Shown: one piece after another, positions 8,724-15,895 of the stretch
Layout of the letters: each line of letters starts with the position of its first letter
Numbering within the stretch: the first letter of the stretch is position 1
Origin: PLGF01 sp052139695
GTDB taxonomy: Bacteria > Verrucomicrobiota > Verrucomicrobiia > Limisphaerales > Palsa-1400
Reading direction: 5' to 3'
Length of the DNA stretch: 34,690 bases
Assembly (NCBI GenBank): GCA_052139695.1
Contig: JBKQWF010000068.1
Span: 1-34,690, forward strand
The notes under the pieces: generated by a model
What the model was told of the DNA's origin: nothing
The model's database searches: none
The model's input: the letters and a program-made list of their open reading frames with translations, nothing else
Made by a program: the position numbers and the translations under genes

Positions 8724-9842
8724 CTAGGCTGCCCTCGCTTCGACCTTTGGCAGAGGCAAGGTGAAGCCAAAAAGCGCGCCGCCGCCGGGAACATTGCGGG
8801 CGTAAATCCTGCCCTGGTGGTCCTGGACGATTTTTTTGCAGATGGAAAGACCCAAGCCGGTGCCATTGGACTTGCCATAAGTGGCAAACGTCTGAAACAG
8901 ACGATCCAACATCTGTGGCGGGATGCCTTTGCCCGAGTCTTCCAATTCGGTGATAACTTCCTCCCCGCTGACGGTGAAGCGCAACTTCACCGTGCCGCCG
9001 CCAGCCATGGCATCAGCGGCATTGCCAACCAGATTATGAAAGACCCGGCTGATGCGCTGCGGATTGATGCATACGGGCACAGAGGGAGGGGCGTTGAGAT
9101 ATTCGATCACGACCGATTTGAGCGAAACCTCCGCGCGAATTTCCTCGATGGTTTGTTCGGTGAAGTGTTTAAAATCAACTTGGGCCAGGACAAAATTATC
9201 GTGGGAACCTTGGGTGAATTCAAGCAGTTCCGTGATCATGGTCGTAATGCGATCGACCTGCTTGCGAATGCAGTCCCTCGAGACCTGCCGCGATTCCTCA
9301 GACGAATCCGGCATGCTCGCCATGTCCGCGGAGATGCCAATGATGTTGAGAGGATTCTTCAAATCGTGAACGATGGAGCTGGCAAACCGGCCGACCAAAG
9401 CGATGCGTTCGGACTCCAGGACTTCGCGCACATACTTGGTGTTAAATTCCCGCATCCGCCGGTTAACCTCCCGCACCAGCGCCGTCGCCAAATGCGGCGC
9501 TCGCTCCAGCAATTGATCCAATCCGGCCCGGCTGATGAAATACACCGTTGTCGGCCCATCCGCGGTGGCGCTGGCGGAGCGGGGCTGGTTATCCAAAACC
9601 GCCATTTCCCCGAAGACTTCTCCAGGCCGGATGCGGGACAAAACCTTTAAATCGCCATAGCCCCCGCTGGAGGCAATCCGCACCAGGCCCTCTTTGAGAA
9701 AGTAAATGCCGTCCCCTTCGTCGCCCTCCTGGAAAATCACTTGCTCCGCGGCAAAGCTGATTTCGCGCGTGGCCCCGCGCAATACTTCCAAGTCCCTCGG
9801 CGCAAGGCCTTGGAACAATTTATTCTCCTCAATGGAAAGCAT
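8724..9842 (-). CDS. Cyclic-nucleotide-binding-domain histidine kinase
   Basis: A 372-residue soluble sensor kinase. Residues 1-125 form a cNMP-binding (CRP-like) fold with a phosphate-binding cassette FGEMAVLDNQPRSA (77-90, Glu79 and Arg88 placed as in cAMP binders). A short helical link leads to the dimerisation/phosphoacceptor domain with SSIVHDLKNPLN (His159). The catalytic domain has HNLVGNAADAM (N-box, Asn274), DSGKGIP (302-308) and GTGLGLSI (327-334). There is no membrane segment, so it senses an internal signal; the ligand could be cAMP, cGMP or none. It heads the unit with mutL and a lone receiver protein, the likely phosphorylation target. Confidence 0.9.
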   Translation of the reverse strand: MLSIEENKLFQGLAPRDLEVLRGATREISFAAEQVIFQEGDEGDGIYFLKEGLVRIASSGGYGDLKVLSRIRPGEVFGEMAVLDNQPRSASATADGPTTVYFISRAGLDQLLERAPHLATALVREVNRRMREFNTKYVREVLESERIALVGRFASSIVHDLKNPLNIIGISADMASMPDSSEESRQVSRDCIRKQVDRITTMITELLEFTQGSHDNFVLAQVDFKHFTEQTIEEIRAEVSLKSVVIEYLNAPPSVPVCINPQRISRVFHNLVGNAADAMAGGGTVKLRFTVSGEEVITELEDSGKGIPPQMLDRLFQTFATYGKSNGTGLGLSICKKIVQDHQGRIYARNVPGGGALFGFTLPLPKVEARAA

Positions 9843-9848
9843 GGCCGC

Positions 9849-9876
9849 AGTATAAGATAAAGCCCTGGCCAGTAAA
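9849..9876 (-). promoter_or_regulatory. Candidate leaderless promoter of the histidine kinase gene
   Basis: On the minus strand TTTACT (9876-9871) and TATACT (9854-9849) are 16 bases apart, matching 4 of 6 and 5 of 6 consensus positions. The ATG at 9842 begins 6 bases after the -10, where a transcript would normally start, so the mRNA may have no leader. No Shine-Dalgarno sequence precedes the ATG. Confidence 0.4.
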
Positions 9877-9937
9877 GGAAAACGATAGCCGGCATGGCCG
9901 TCTTAAGCTGGTCTAATGAGGGAGCGCAACGACAATC

Positions 9938-10303
9938 GGTGGGGCGGTGCGGGCGGTGCTGCCGCGCCGCCCATTCTTTTTCTTGGGCAGGTTCGTGAAT
10001 TCCGCCGGCGAAGAGGAATATTTGGGCGGAGCGGCAGCTCCGACCCCTGGAGTTTGGATATTCTTCCCAAGCAAAAAGAATCTGGGACAGAGGAAACAGA
10101 GGGTGGAGCTGAGCTGCCGCTCAGCCCTAATTTCGGCCTTTTTAGTTCCTCCTCCGTTCCCTCTGTTTGCTCTGTAAATCTCTCCATCCATGTCACACCT
10201 TCGATCCCTGTTCCTGATTTCGCTGGGATTGGCCTTTAGATCGGCCAAAAAACGTCCAAACTTCAGTCGGCGGAGCGGCAGCTCCGCCCAGCGCCGCCCC
10301 ACC
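9938..10303. repeat. Composite inverted-repeat element
   Basis: A 366-bp gene-free segment is framed by GGTGGGGCGGTGC (9938-9950) and its near inverted copy GCGCCGCCCCACC (10291-10303, 12 of 13). Inside are nested inverted pairs: 9974-9987 with 10066-10080 (one extra base), and 10087-10103 with 10159-10175 (16 of 17). The palindromic unit GGCGGAGCGGCAGCTCCG occurs twice in direct orientation, at 10025-10042 and 10269-10286. The hairpin at 9951-9972 recurs near metF (1188-1209). I infer a non-coding dispersed repeat or MITE-like element; no transposase is present. Confidence 0.5.
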
Positions 10304-10358
10304 ATAAAATCTCCGCGGCCTATTTGACGTTCCGCAAACCATGCCCTAGCCTGCCACG

Positions 10359-10676
10359 ATGTCGTTGCGCGGCAAAAAACTGGGGATTTTGCTTTCCACT
10401 TCCCCCGGCCAGCCCGGCTTTCAGCATGGGCTGCACCTGGCGGAAGCCGCTTTGGAGGAAGGGGTGGAGGTCTATTTGTATTGCGTTGATGAGGCAGTGC
10501 GAGGCCTGGGGGATTCCCACCTGCGCCGCCTAACCGCGCAGGGCCTTAAGCTCTTCGCTTGCGCTTATGCCGCGCAACGCCGCCAACTCCCGCGCGATGA
10601 GCAGGCCGCCTTCGCCGGCCTGGCTTCGTTGAGCGACATCATGGCGGCGACCGATCGTTTTCTTAGTTTTAATTGA
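10359..10676 (+). CDS. DsrE/TusD-like sulfur-relay protein
   Basis: A 105-residue DsrE-fold protein. The opening KLGILLSTSPGQPG and helix-strand pattern fit the family. The segment LFACAYAAQRR places Cys68 where TusD/DsrE carries its sulfur-accepting cysteine, and the ending SLSDIMAATDRFLSF resembles the TusD C-terminus. In the Tus and Dsr systems this subunit passes persulfide sulfur between carriers. It is the first gene of a four-gene unit; the next start is 8 bases after its stop. The order TusD-like, TusC-like, TusB-like equals dsrE-dsrF-dsrH, although no TusA or TusE partner is visible. The true sulfur acceptor here is unknown. Confidence 0.75.
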   Translation: MSLRGKKLGILLSTSPGQPGFQHGLHLAEAALEEGVEVYLYCVDEAVRGLGDSHLRRLTAQGLKLFACAYAAQRRQLPRDEQAAFAGLASLSDIMAATDRFLSFN

Positions 10677-10684
10677 ATTGGCCG

Positions 10685-11041
10685 ATGAGTTTCCGCGCGC
10701 TTTTTATCATTGCCGAAGACCCCCGCGCCAGCGGGCGACCCGCGGAAGCGCTGCGCATTGCCGCAGGGGTGAGCGCTTGGGAAAAAGTCGAAGTCACCCT
10801 CTATCTTCGCGGGCCGGCCGTGTTGCTCCTGGGCAAGAATCCCGAAGACATGGGCCTGGTGGACGCCGAGAATCATGCGCGGCACTTTTCCATGCTGGCC
10901 GAAGGGCGCGTCCCGATTTACGCGCAACAAGGTGCCGCTGGATTGGCACGGCCCGGCCAGGCCGCCGTGCCATTCGCCGAAATCTCCGACGCGCAATTGG
11001 CCGAAATGGCGGCGGCGCGGAACTGCCTTCTCCGCTTTTAA
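10685..11041 (+). CDS. DsrE/F-like (TusC-like) protein
   Basis: A 118-residue protein with a DsrE/F-type alpha/beta pattern: FRALFIIAEDP strand, RPAEALRIAAG helix, then EVTLYLRGPAVLLLG. It has only one Cys, near the C-terminus (Asn-Cys-Leu), not at the TusD catalytic position. This agrees with TusC/DsrF, the structural middle subunit. I chose the ATG at 10685 over an in-frame TTG at 10673 that overlaps the preceding stop. It sits 2 bases before the next small gene, which suggests translational coupling. The assignment to the fold is fairly safe; the exact subunit role is inferred from gene order. Confidence 0.65.
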   Translation: MSFRALFIIAEDPRASGRPAEALRIAAGVSAWEKVEVTLYLRGPAVLLLGKNPEDMGLVDAENHARHFSMLAEGRVPIYAQQGAAGLARPGQAAVPFAEISDAQLAEMAAARNCLLRF

Positions 11042-11043
11042 AA

Positions 11044-11223
11044 ATGCGCCGTGTCTTGCACATTCTCACGCGGCCCGACGACACGTTGGGGCCGGAAATC
11101 ATCGCCCGCCAGAAAGACGGCCTGGCGGTTGAGGTCGAAGTGATGGATTTGAGAACGGCCCGTCCGGATTACAAAAAGTTGCTGGAAAAAATATTTGACT
11201 CGGATTCCGTCGAAACGTGGTGA
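11044..11223 (+). CDS. Short DsrH/TusB-like protein
   Basis: A 59-residue protein starting MRRVLHILTRPDD and ending in DSDSVETW. The beginning resembles TusB/DsrH (Leu-His-x-Leu followed by Arg), but it is much shorter than the usual 95 or so residues and has no cysteine. Gene order after TusD-like and TusC-like frames supports calling it the third member of the trio. It starts 2 bases after the previous stop and ends 22 bases before the flavoprotein ATG. It could also be an unrelated small partner protein; the weak point is its length. Confidence 0.5.
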   Translation: MRRVLHILTRPDDTLGPEIIARQKDGLAVEVEVMDLRTARPDYKKLLEKIFDSDSVETW

Positions 11224-11245
11224 ACCGGTTCCATTTTCATTTTCA

Positions 11246-12673
11246 ATGAATAAAACATCTGACAAACAGGATTCGGCAATTTGGGACGTCGCCATCGTCG
11301 GCGGCGGCAGCGCGGGGTATGCCGCCGCGCGCACGGCCACGGCGGAGGGCCTGAAAACCGTGGTGATCGAAGGCGGCGCCGACGTGGGCGGGTTGTGCAT
11401 CTTGCGGGGATGCATGCCGAGCAAGGCCCTGCTCTACGCCGCCGAAATCCTCCATTTGGCCCGCTCGGCGGGCACTTGGGGGTTGTCGGTTCCCAAGGTA
11501 GGTTTCGATTTTTCCGCCGTCATGGCGCGCAAAGAGGCGATGATCGACGATTTCGCGCAATATCGCCGGAAACAACTAACCTCAGGAAAATTCAAATTCA
11601 TTCGCGCCAACGCTCGTTTCATCGATTCCCACACCCTGGAATTGAACGGCGGGAAAGAAGCGCCAGCCCACATTAAGGCCAAACATTTCGTTGTCTGCAC
11701 CGGTTCCGTGGTCGCGCCGCCCCCGCTGCCGTCTTTGAACGACACCGGGTTTATCACCAGCGACGAGGCGTTGTCGTTGCGGGTTTTGCCGCCGTCCCTG
11801 ATCATTCTGGGCGGCGGTCTGGTTGGAACGGAATTGGCGCAGTTTTTTTGCCGGTTTGGCGTCGAGGTGACACTCGTGCAGAGAAGCATGCATTTGTTGA
11901 GCGGATTCGATGCGGACGCGGCCGCCGTTTTGGAAAAAGTGTTGCGGCGCGATGGCGTGACGGTGTGCGCCGGCACGAAATTGCTGGAAGCGTTTCGCCA
12001 GGGAAAGGAAAAGGGAGTCACCATCCGCCATCGCGGACGCAGGAAGCGCCTTCAAGCCGCGGAAATCCTGCTGGCGCTCGGACGTTGGCCCGCCACGGCT
12101 GGGCTCGGCCTCGAAACGGCGGGCGTGGACACCGAAGACGGGCGAATCCGCTCCAATGCGGCCATGCAAACCAGCGCGCCGCACATTTACACGGCGGGGG
12201 ACTGCACGGGCCCGCATGAAATTGTGCATATCGGCATCGAACAAGGGGAAATCGCCGCGCACAACATCGCCCACTCAGGCCGGCCGCGAAACATCAATTA
12301 CCGGCTATTGACCTGCGTGGTTTTCACCGATCCGCAGGTCGCTGTCGTCGGATTGACGGAGAAAGACGCTCTGCGGCGGGGAATTCCTTACCTTGCCGCG
12401 ACTCACCCCTTTCCCGAACATGGCAAGTCGATGATCATGGAGGCAAGGGATGGTTTCGTGAAACTGCTGGCCGACCCGGCCTCGGGCGAAATCCTGGGCG
12501 GGGCCTGCACGGGCCCGCTGGGCGGCGAGCTCATCCATGAAATCATCGCCGCGATGTCCAAGAGAATGACGGTGGAGGAATTGGCCGCCATGCCCCATTA
12601 CCATCCCACCCTGGCCGAGATTTGGACCTACCCGGCGTCGGAACTAGCCGAACGCTGCCAAGCCAGGCGGTAA
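11246..12673 (+). CDS. Dihydrolipoamide dehydrogenase-like flavoprotein disulfide reductase
   Basis: A 475-residue class I pyridine-nucleotide disulfide oxidoreductase. The FAD site is VAIVGGGSAGYAAAR (16-30). The redox-active pair is Cys51-x4-Cys56 in GGLCILRGCMPSK. The NAD(P) site follows at LIILGGGLVGTELAQF, then the second FAD motif IYTAGDCTG. The C-terminal dimerisation domain ends with HYHPTLAEIW, giving the His-Glu pair of the active site. Substrate is unclear: it could be lipoate, a persulfide or another dithiol. Its place after three Dsr/Tus-like genes suggests a role in thiol or sulfur transfer rather than the 2-oxo acid dehydrogenase complex. The ATG at 11246 is preferred to a TTG at 11195 that overlaps the upstream gene. 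Confidence 0.88.
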   Translation: MNKTSDKQDSAIWDVAIVGGGSAGYAAARTATAEGLKTVVIEGGADVGGLCILRGCMPSKALLYAAEILHLARSAGTWGLSVPKVGFDFSAVMARKEAMIDDFAQYRRKQLTSGKFKFIRANARFIDSHTLELNGGKEAPAHIKAKHFVVCTGSVVAPPPLPSLNDTGFITSDEALSLRVLPPSLIILGGGLVGTELAQFFCRFGVEVTLVQRSMHLLSGFDADAAAVLEKVLRRDGVTVCAGTKLLEAFRQGKEKGVTIRHRGRRKRLQAAEILLALGRWPATAGLGLETAGVDTEDGRIRSNAAMQTSAPHIYTAGDCTGPHEIVHIGIEQGEIAAHNIAHSGRPRNINYRLLTCVVFTDPQVAVVGLTEKDALRRGIPYLAATHPFPEHGKSMIMEARDGFVKLLADPASGEILGGACTGPLGGELIHEIIAAMSKRMTVEELAAMPHYHPTLAEIWTYPASELAERCQARR

Positions 12674-12712
12674 AGGACAAACGAAGAAGCGAGGGCGGAG
12701 GGTATAAAACAG

Positions 12713-12736
12713 AAGGCCGGGTCAGCCCGGCCTTTT
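12713..12736 (+). terminator. Intrinsic terminator after the sulfur-relay/flavoprotein operon
   Basis: GGCCGGG and CCCGGCC form a 7-bp GC-only stem with a TCAG loop, followed by TTTT. AA before the stem can pair with TT after it. It lies 39 bases after the flavoprotein stop, as expected for a Rho-independent terminator. Confidence 0.85.
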
Positions 12737-13155
12737 GTGAGAACAAAAACTTTAAATTTGTCGCTTTGCTGTTGTGCGGCGCCGCAGACATACGCCATTG
12801 GACACACACGGAACCCTGCGTTTTTGCACTTCCAACGTGACCACTCTAGCGCATTTCCAAAACCGCACCAGTCACCAGTACTGGTGACACCAGGACATTG
12901 GATCTTGCACACCAATGAGGGCAATTGACCCGATGCCACCCACCGTTTACGGGCAAAGCCGTTGTCTGCCAGGCTCGGTCGAGCCAAGCCGTTTCATTTT
13001 TGACTTCGTAAAAAATGTTGTAGTAATGGCAATAATTGGCGAGCATGGACTCCGCCTTTCCTCCATTTTGTCGCGGAAAGGCGTGGAACTTCTTTGCATG
13101 CCGGCCGGGCGTTTGTCGCCTCAGCGGCGCGTTTACGATCAGACAATGAGCGAAC
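12737..13155. other. Intergenic region with two palindromes
   Basis: No gene is convincing. A perfect 18-bp palindrome lies at 12871-12888 and a GGCTCG-GT-CGAGCC hairpin at 12972-12985. A weak TTGACT at 13000-13005 could be a -35 for the response regulator gene, but no good -10 follows. Short frames here lack known domains. Confidence 0.5.
12871..12888. promoter_or_regulatory. Perfect 18-bp palindrome, possible operator
   Basis: GTCACCAGTACTGGTGAC reads the same on both strands, and the flanks (CCA before, ACC after) are partly symmetric. A dimeric regulator site is plausible. It is 268 bases upstream of the NarL-type regulator start, rather far for a simple operator, so its target is uncertain. 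Confidence 0.4.
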
Positions 13156-13812
13156 ATGGACACAGCGAACATCAAAATCTTCCTGGTTGATGATCACGGG
13201 ATGTTGCGCAGCGGCTTGCGTCACGCCATCACAGCGCGACCGAACATGGCAATTATCGGCGAAGCCTCCAACGGCGCTATTGCCCTGAAGCTCATCGCGG
13301 AGTTGCAGCCCCAGTTGGTCATCATGGACATGCATTTGCCGGATATGAGCGGCATCGAGCTCACTCGCCGGATCCTGGCTAACTGGCCCGCCATCAAAGT
13401 CACTTTTTTTTCGGGCGATGCCAATCAATCTCTCGTCGATGAAGCTCTGGAAGCTGGCGCCTGTGGATATGTCTGGAAGCAAGGCGCGGCGGAAGAGTTG
13501 ATGACGGCGATTGAAACGGTCATGGCGGGGAGACTCTATCTCAGCCCCGAAGTCAATGCCGCCGTGCTCAAAGAGTACCGCAACAGCCTGGGTAAAAAGG
13601 AGACAGCGGGCAAGGCCGCCCCCACGGAACGCGAAAAGCAATTATTAACGCTTATCGCCGCCGGCCAGCGCAACAAGGAAATCGCCGCGCACTTGAAGAT
13701 CAGCCCCAAGTCAGTGGAAGCCTATCGGTCTCGTCTCATGAAAAAGCTCAATTGTCCCAGCACCGCCGAGCTGGTCCGGTACGCCATTCGCGAAAAAATC
13801 GTTCCGCCTTAA
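13156..13812 (+). CDS. NarL/LuxR-family response regulator
   Basis: A 218-residue two-domain regulator. The receiver has FLVDDH, phosphoacceptor Asp58 in VIMDMHLP, a Ser in FFSGDA and Lys108 in YVWKQG. After a Lys-rich linker the GerE/LuxR helix-turn-helix spans about 150-215, with TEREKQLLTLIAAG, NKEIAAHLKIS and VEAYRSRLMKKL. It would bind DNA as a dimer when phosphorylated. No histidine kinase is adjacent. It lies 222 bases upstream of the first haem chemoreceptor on the same strand and may control that locus, which is inference from position only. The ATG at 13156 gives the canonical receiver start. Confidence 0.92.
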   Translation: MDTANIKIFLVDDHGMLRSGLRHAITARPNMAIIGEASNGAIALKLIAELQPQLVIMDMHLPDMSGIELTRRILANWPAIKVTFFSGDANQSLVDEALEAGACGYVWKQGAAEELMTAIETVMAGRLYLSPEVNAAVLKEYRNSLGKKETAGKAAPTEREKQLLTLIAAGQRNKEIAAHLKISPKSVEAYRSRLMKKLNCPSTAELVRYAIREKIVPP

Positions 13813-13935
13813 CAATAAGCGGCTGGACTGGCCGCATTTCCAAGAGCTTCAATCCCGCCGTCTCTTCCGCGACCGTGGTGTTTTCCCGCCGCGGTTTACA
13901 GGGTTTTCCCATCCCCTTACAGGGCTTTTCGTCCC

Positions 13936-13962
13936 TCAGTTGTTGCTGCCACGACCCGATAT
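13936..13962 (+). promoter_or_regulatory. Sigma-28-like promoter candidate before the first haem chemoreceptor
   Basis: TCAG at 13936-13939, 15 bases, then CCCGATAT at 13955-13962. Compared with the enterobacterial FliA consensus TAAA-N15-GCCGATAA, the -10 matches 6 of 8 and the -35 core 2 of 4. It ends 72 bases before the receptor ATG, nearly the same distance as the stronger motif at 17352. Confidence 0.35.
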
Positions 13963-14034
13963 ATTTAACAAATGGCAATGAAGGAAACAATTGATCCGTC
14001 AACTACCAGCCCAGATCTTTAGCTCGATTAACAA

Positions 14035-15681
14035 ATGAAATTGCAAACAAAATTCGTTGTGGCGCTGGTCGGCGCCATCCTCGTTGTCTTCGTTGGCGGG
14101 GAAGCCATCCAGCAGACTCTCAGCCAAAGCAAACTGAGCGCCTTTGCCAGGCAGAATCTGCAGGTGATCGATAAAGCCGAGCAAGAACATGCCAACGACA
14201 TTGCTCGGACAATGAATGTCTTCATTAAGAGAACGATTGCCAAAGGAGAAATGTCTGAGCTGGTCGTTCTGGTCACCAACTTCAGCGACATCAAAGGACT
14301 CCTGGAATACTCCATCTACGATCATACGGGCGTTGCCTCTTTTTCAACGCATCATGATTTCGTGAAATCCCGCAAGGAACTCTCGCCGGAGATAAAGGCC
14401 CAGGTCCTGGCCAAAACAGACAATTATATCAGAAGGACGGACGAGGCCTTTGAGATTTACCAGCCAATCGAGGTCACGAAGAGTTGTCTCGAATGCCATG
14501 ACGACCTCAAGGCGGGCACCATCGGCGGGGTAGGCGTTTTGCGCGTTTCGACCAAGGCGGTTGAGACCTCCAAGGCCGATTGGAATCTAGCCGCGGCCGG
14601 AATCCGCCACAGCGATACCGTGGTGGCCGGAGTGGGCACGATCGCCATTGTCCTGTTCTCCGGAGTGCTGGTTTGGCTGACCGTCAGAACGCTGGTGACC
14701 AGACCGTTGCATCGCATTATTACGGCTCTCGCCCGCGGGGCCGAAGAAGTTCATAGCGCCTCCGCGGAAATCTCCAACGGCAGCCACTCCTTGGCGGAAG
14801 GCGCGAGCGAACAAGCCGCCTCCTTGGAAGAAACCGGCGCCTCTCTTGAAGAAATCACTTCCATGACCCGGCACAATTCGGAAAATGCGCAAAAGGCCAA
14901 TGAGCTGGCAAAAGACGCCCATCGCGCGGCTGACCGCGGCGTCGCGGACATGCAATCCATGAAGGAAGCGATGGAAGCTATCAAAGGTTCCGGCGATAGC
15001 ATTGGCAAAATCATCAAGACCATAGATGAAATCGCCTTCCAAACCAATATTCTCGCCCTCAATGCCGCCGTCGAAGCAGCACGTGCCGGCGAAGCCGGCT
15101 TAAGCTTTGCCGTCGTAGCCGATGAGGTCCGCACTTTGGCCCAGCGTTGCGCCGAAGCGGCCAGGGAAACCTCCAGCAAGATCGAAAACGCATTCGACAA
15201 GACCTCTCAAGGGATGGAAATCAACGGCAAAGTGGCCGCCGCGCTCCAAGAGATTGTCACCAAAGCTCACCAAGTCAACGCCTTGGTGGGGGAAGTGGCC
15301 AGCGCTTCGCGGGAACAGAACCAAGGCATCGCGCAGATTAACGCCGCCGTTAGCCAGATGGACAAAGTCACGCAATCCAACGCCGCCAATGCCGAAGAAA
15401 GCGCCGCTGCCGCGCAGGAACTCAAAGCCCAAGCCCAAACCCTCAACGAATCCGTCGCGGACCTGCTGTGCCTCGTTGAGGGCAACCACGCTGACATGGC
15501 CGGATCGTGGGCGCCTCCCGTCCGCCGAAACAAGCTGACCCCACCCATGCCAAAGACAAAGCGCGGTGCCACCCCCGATCAAGGAGACAACTTTGCACCA
15601 TCCAATCCAAGGATGACGGGAAATGGCCGCAACGACCTTCAGTTACAGGACAATTTCCACGGCCCGTCCAACGGACGATAA
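14035..15681 (+). CDS. Methyl-accepting chemotaxis protein with extracytoplasmic CxxCH haem motif
   Basis: A 548-residue transmembrane chemoreceptor. A first membrane helix spans about 7-25. The extracytoplasmic sensor, about 26-195, ends in CLECH (151-155), a c-type haem attachment motif. A second helix is at about 196-217. A HAMP domain seems absent or cut to a single short helix. The signalling domain follows, with the conserved tip AFQTNILALNAAVEAARAGE that contacts CheA and CheW. The tail after about 475 is a disordered Pro/Arg-rich stretch without an NWETF-type pentapeptide. A redox or gas ligand is the probable stimulus. It opens the chemosensory locus and is followed by the outer-membrane protein gene. 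Confidence 0.92.
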   Translation: MKLQTKFVVALVGAILVVFVGGEAIQQTLSQSKLSAFARQNLQVIDKAEQEHANDIARTMNVFIKRTIAKGEMSELVVLVTNFSDIKGLLEYSIYDHTGVASFSTHHDFVKSRKELSPEIKAQVLAKTDNYIRRTDEAFEIYQPIEVTKSCLECHDDLKAGTIGGVGVLRVSTKAVETSKADWNLAAAGIRHSDTVVAGVGTIAIVLFSGVLVWLTVRTLVTRPLHRIITALARGAEEVHSASAEISNGSHSLAEGASEQAASLEETGASLEEITSMTRHNSENAQKANELAKDAHRAADRGVADMQSMKEAMEAIKGSGDSIGKIIKTIDEIAFQTNILALNAAVEAARAGEAGLSFAVVADEVRTLAQRCAEAARETSSKIENAFDKTSQGMEINGKVAAALQEIVTKAHQVNALVGEVASASREQNQGIAQINAAVSQMDKVTQSNAANAEESAAAAQELKAQAQTLNESVADLLCLVEGNHADMAGSWAPPVRRNKLTPPMPKTKRGATPDQGDNFAPSNPRMTGNGRNDLQLQDNFHGPSNGR

Positions 15682-15747
15682 CATCCATTTCTGAACATGT
15701 TACTGCTGCCGCGCAAAAACTGCTCAGCCTTTGCCAAAATCCGTCTA

Positions 15748-15774
15748 TTAAGAAAACACGGCAAATCCCGATGA
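15748..15774 (+). promoter_or_regulatory. Weak sigma-28-like motif before the beta-barrel gene
   Basis: TTAA at 15748-15751, 15 bases, then CCCGATGA at 15767-15774. The -35 core matches 3 of 4 and the -10 matches 6 of 8 positions of TAAA-N15-GCCGATAA. The ATG of the beta-barrel gene is 121 bases further. Low confidence alone; it gains weight from similar motifs at 13936 and 17352. Confidence 0.25.
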
Positions 15775-15895
15775 ACACAACATCGCGTCTATTAATGACT
15801 AACAACTGAGTTCAGGCGAAGCGGTCGAAATGGAAACCAAACTCATCCCGATCCTCCGCGGTTGCCCGTCAACCCATGCCATACCCAAAACAACT

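Noticed and set aside
8181..9650. 489-residue plus-strand open frame opposite mutL and the kinase
   Set aside because: It spans the boundary of two genes with intact motifs on the other strand and has no recognisable fold.
13991..14002. TTGATCCGTCAA resembling an FNR/CRP site upstream of the first receptor
   Set aside because: The half-sites are only 4 bases apart between TTGA and TCAA, whereas FNR and CRP sites need 6, so the spacing is wrong.
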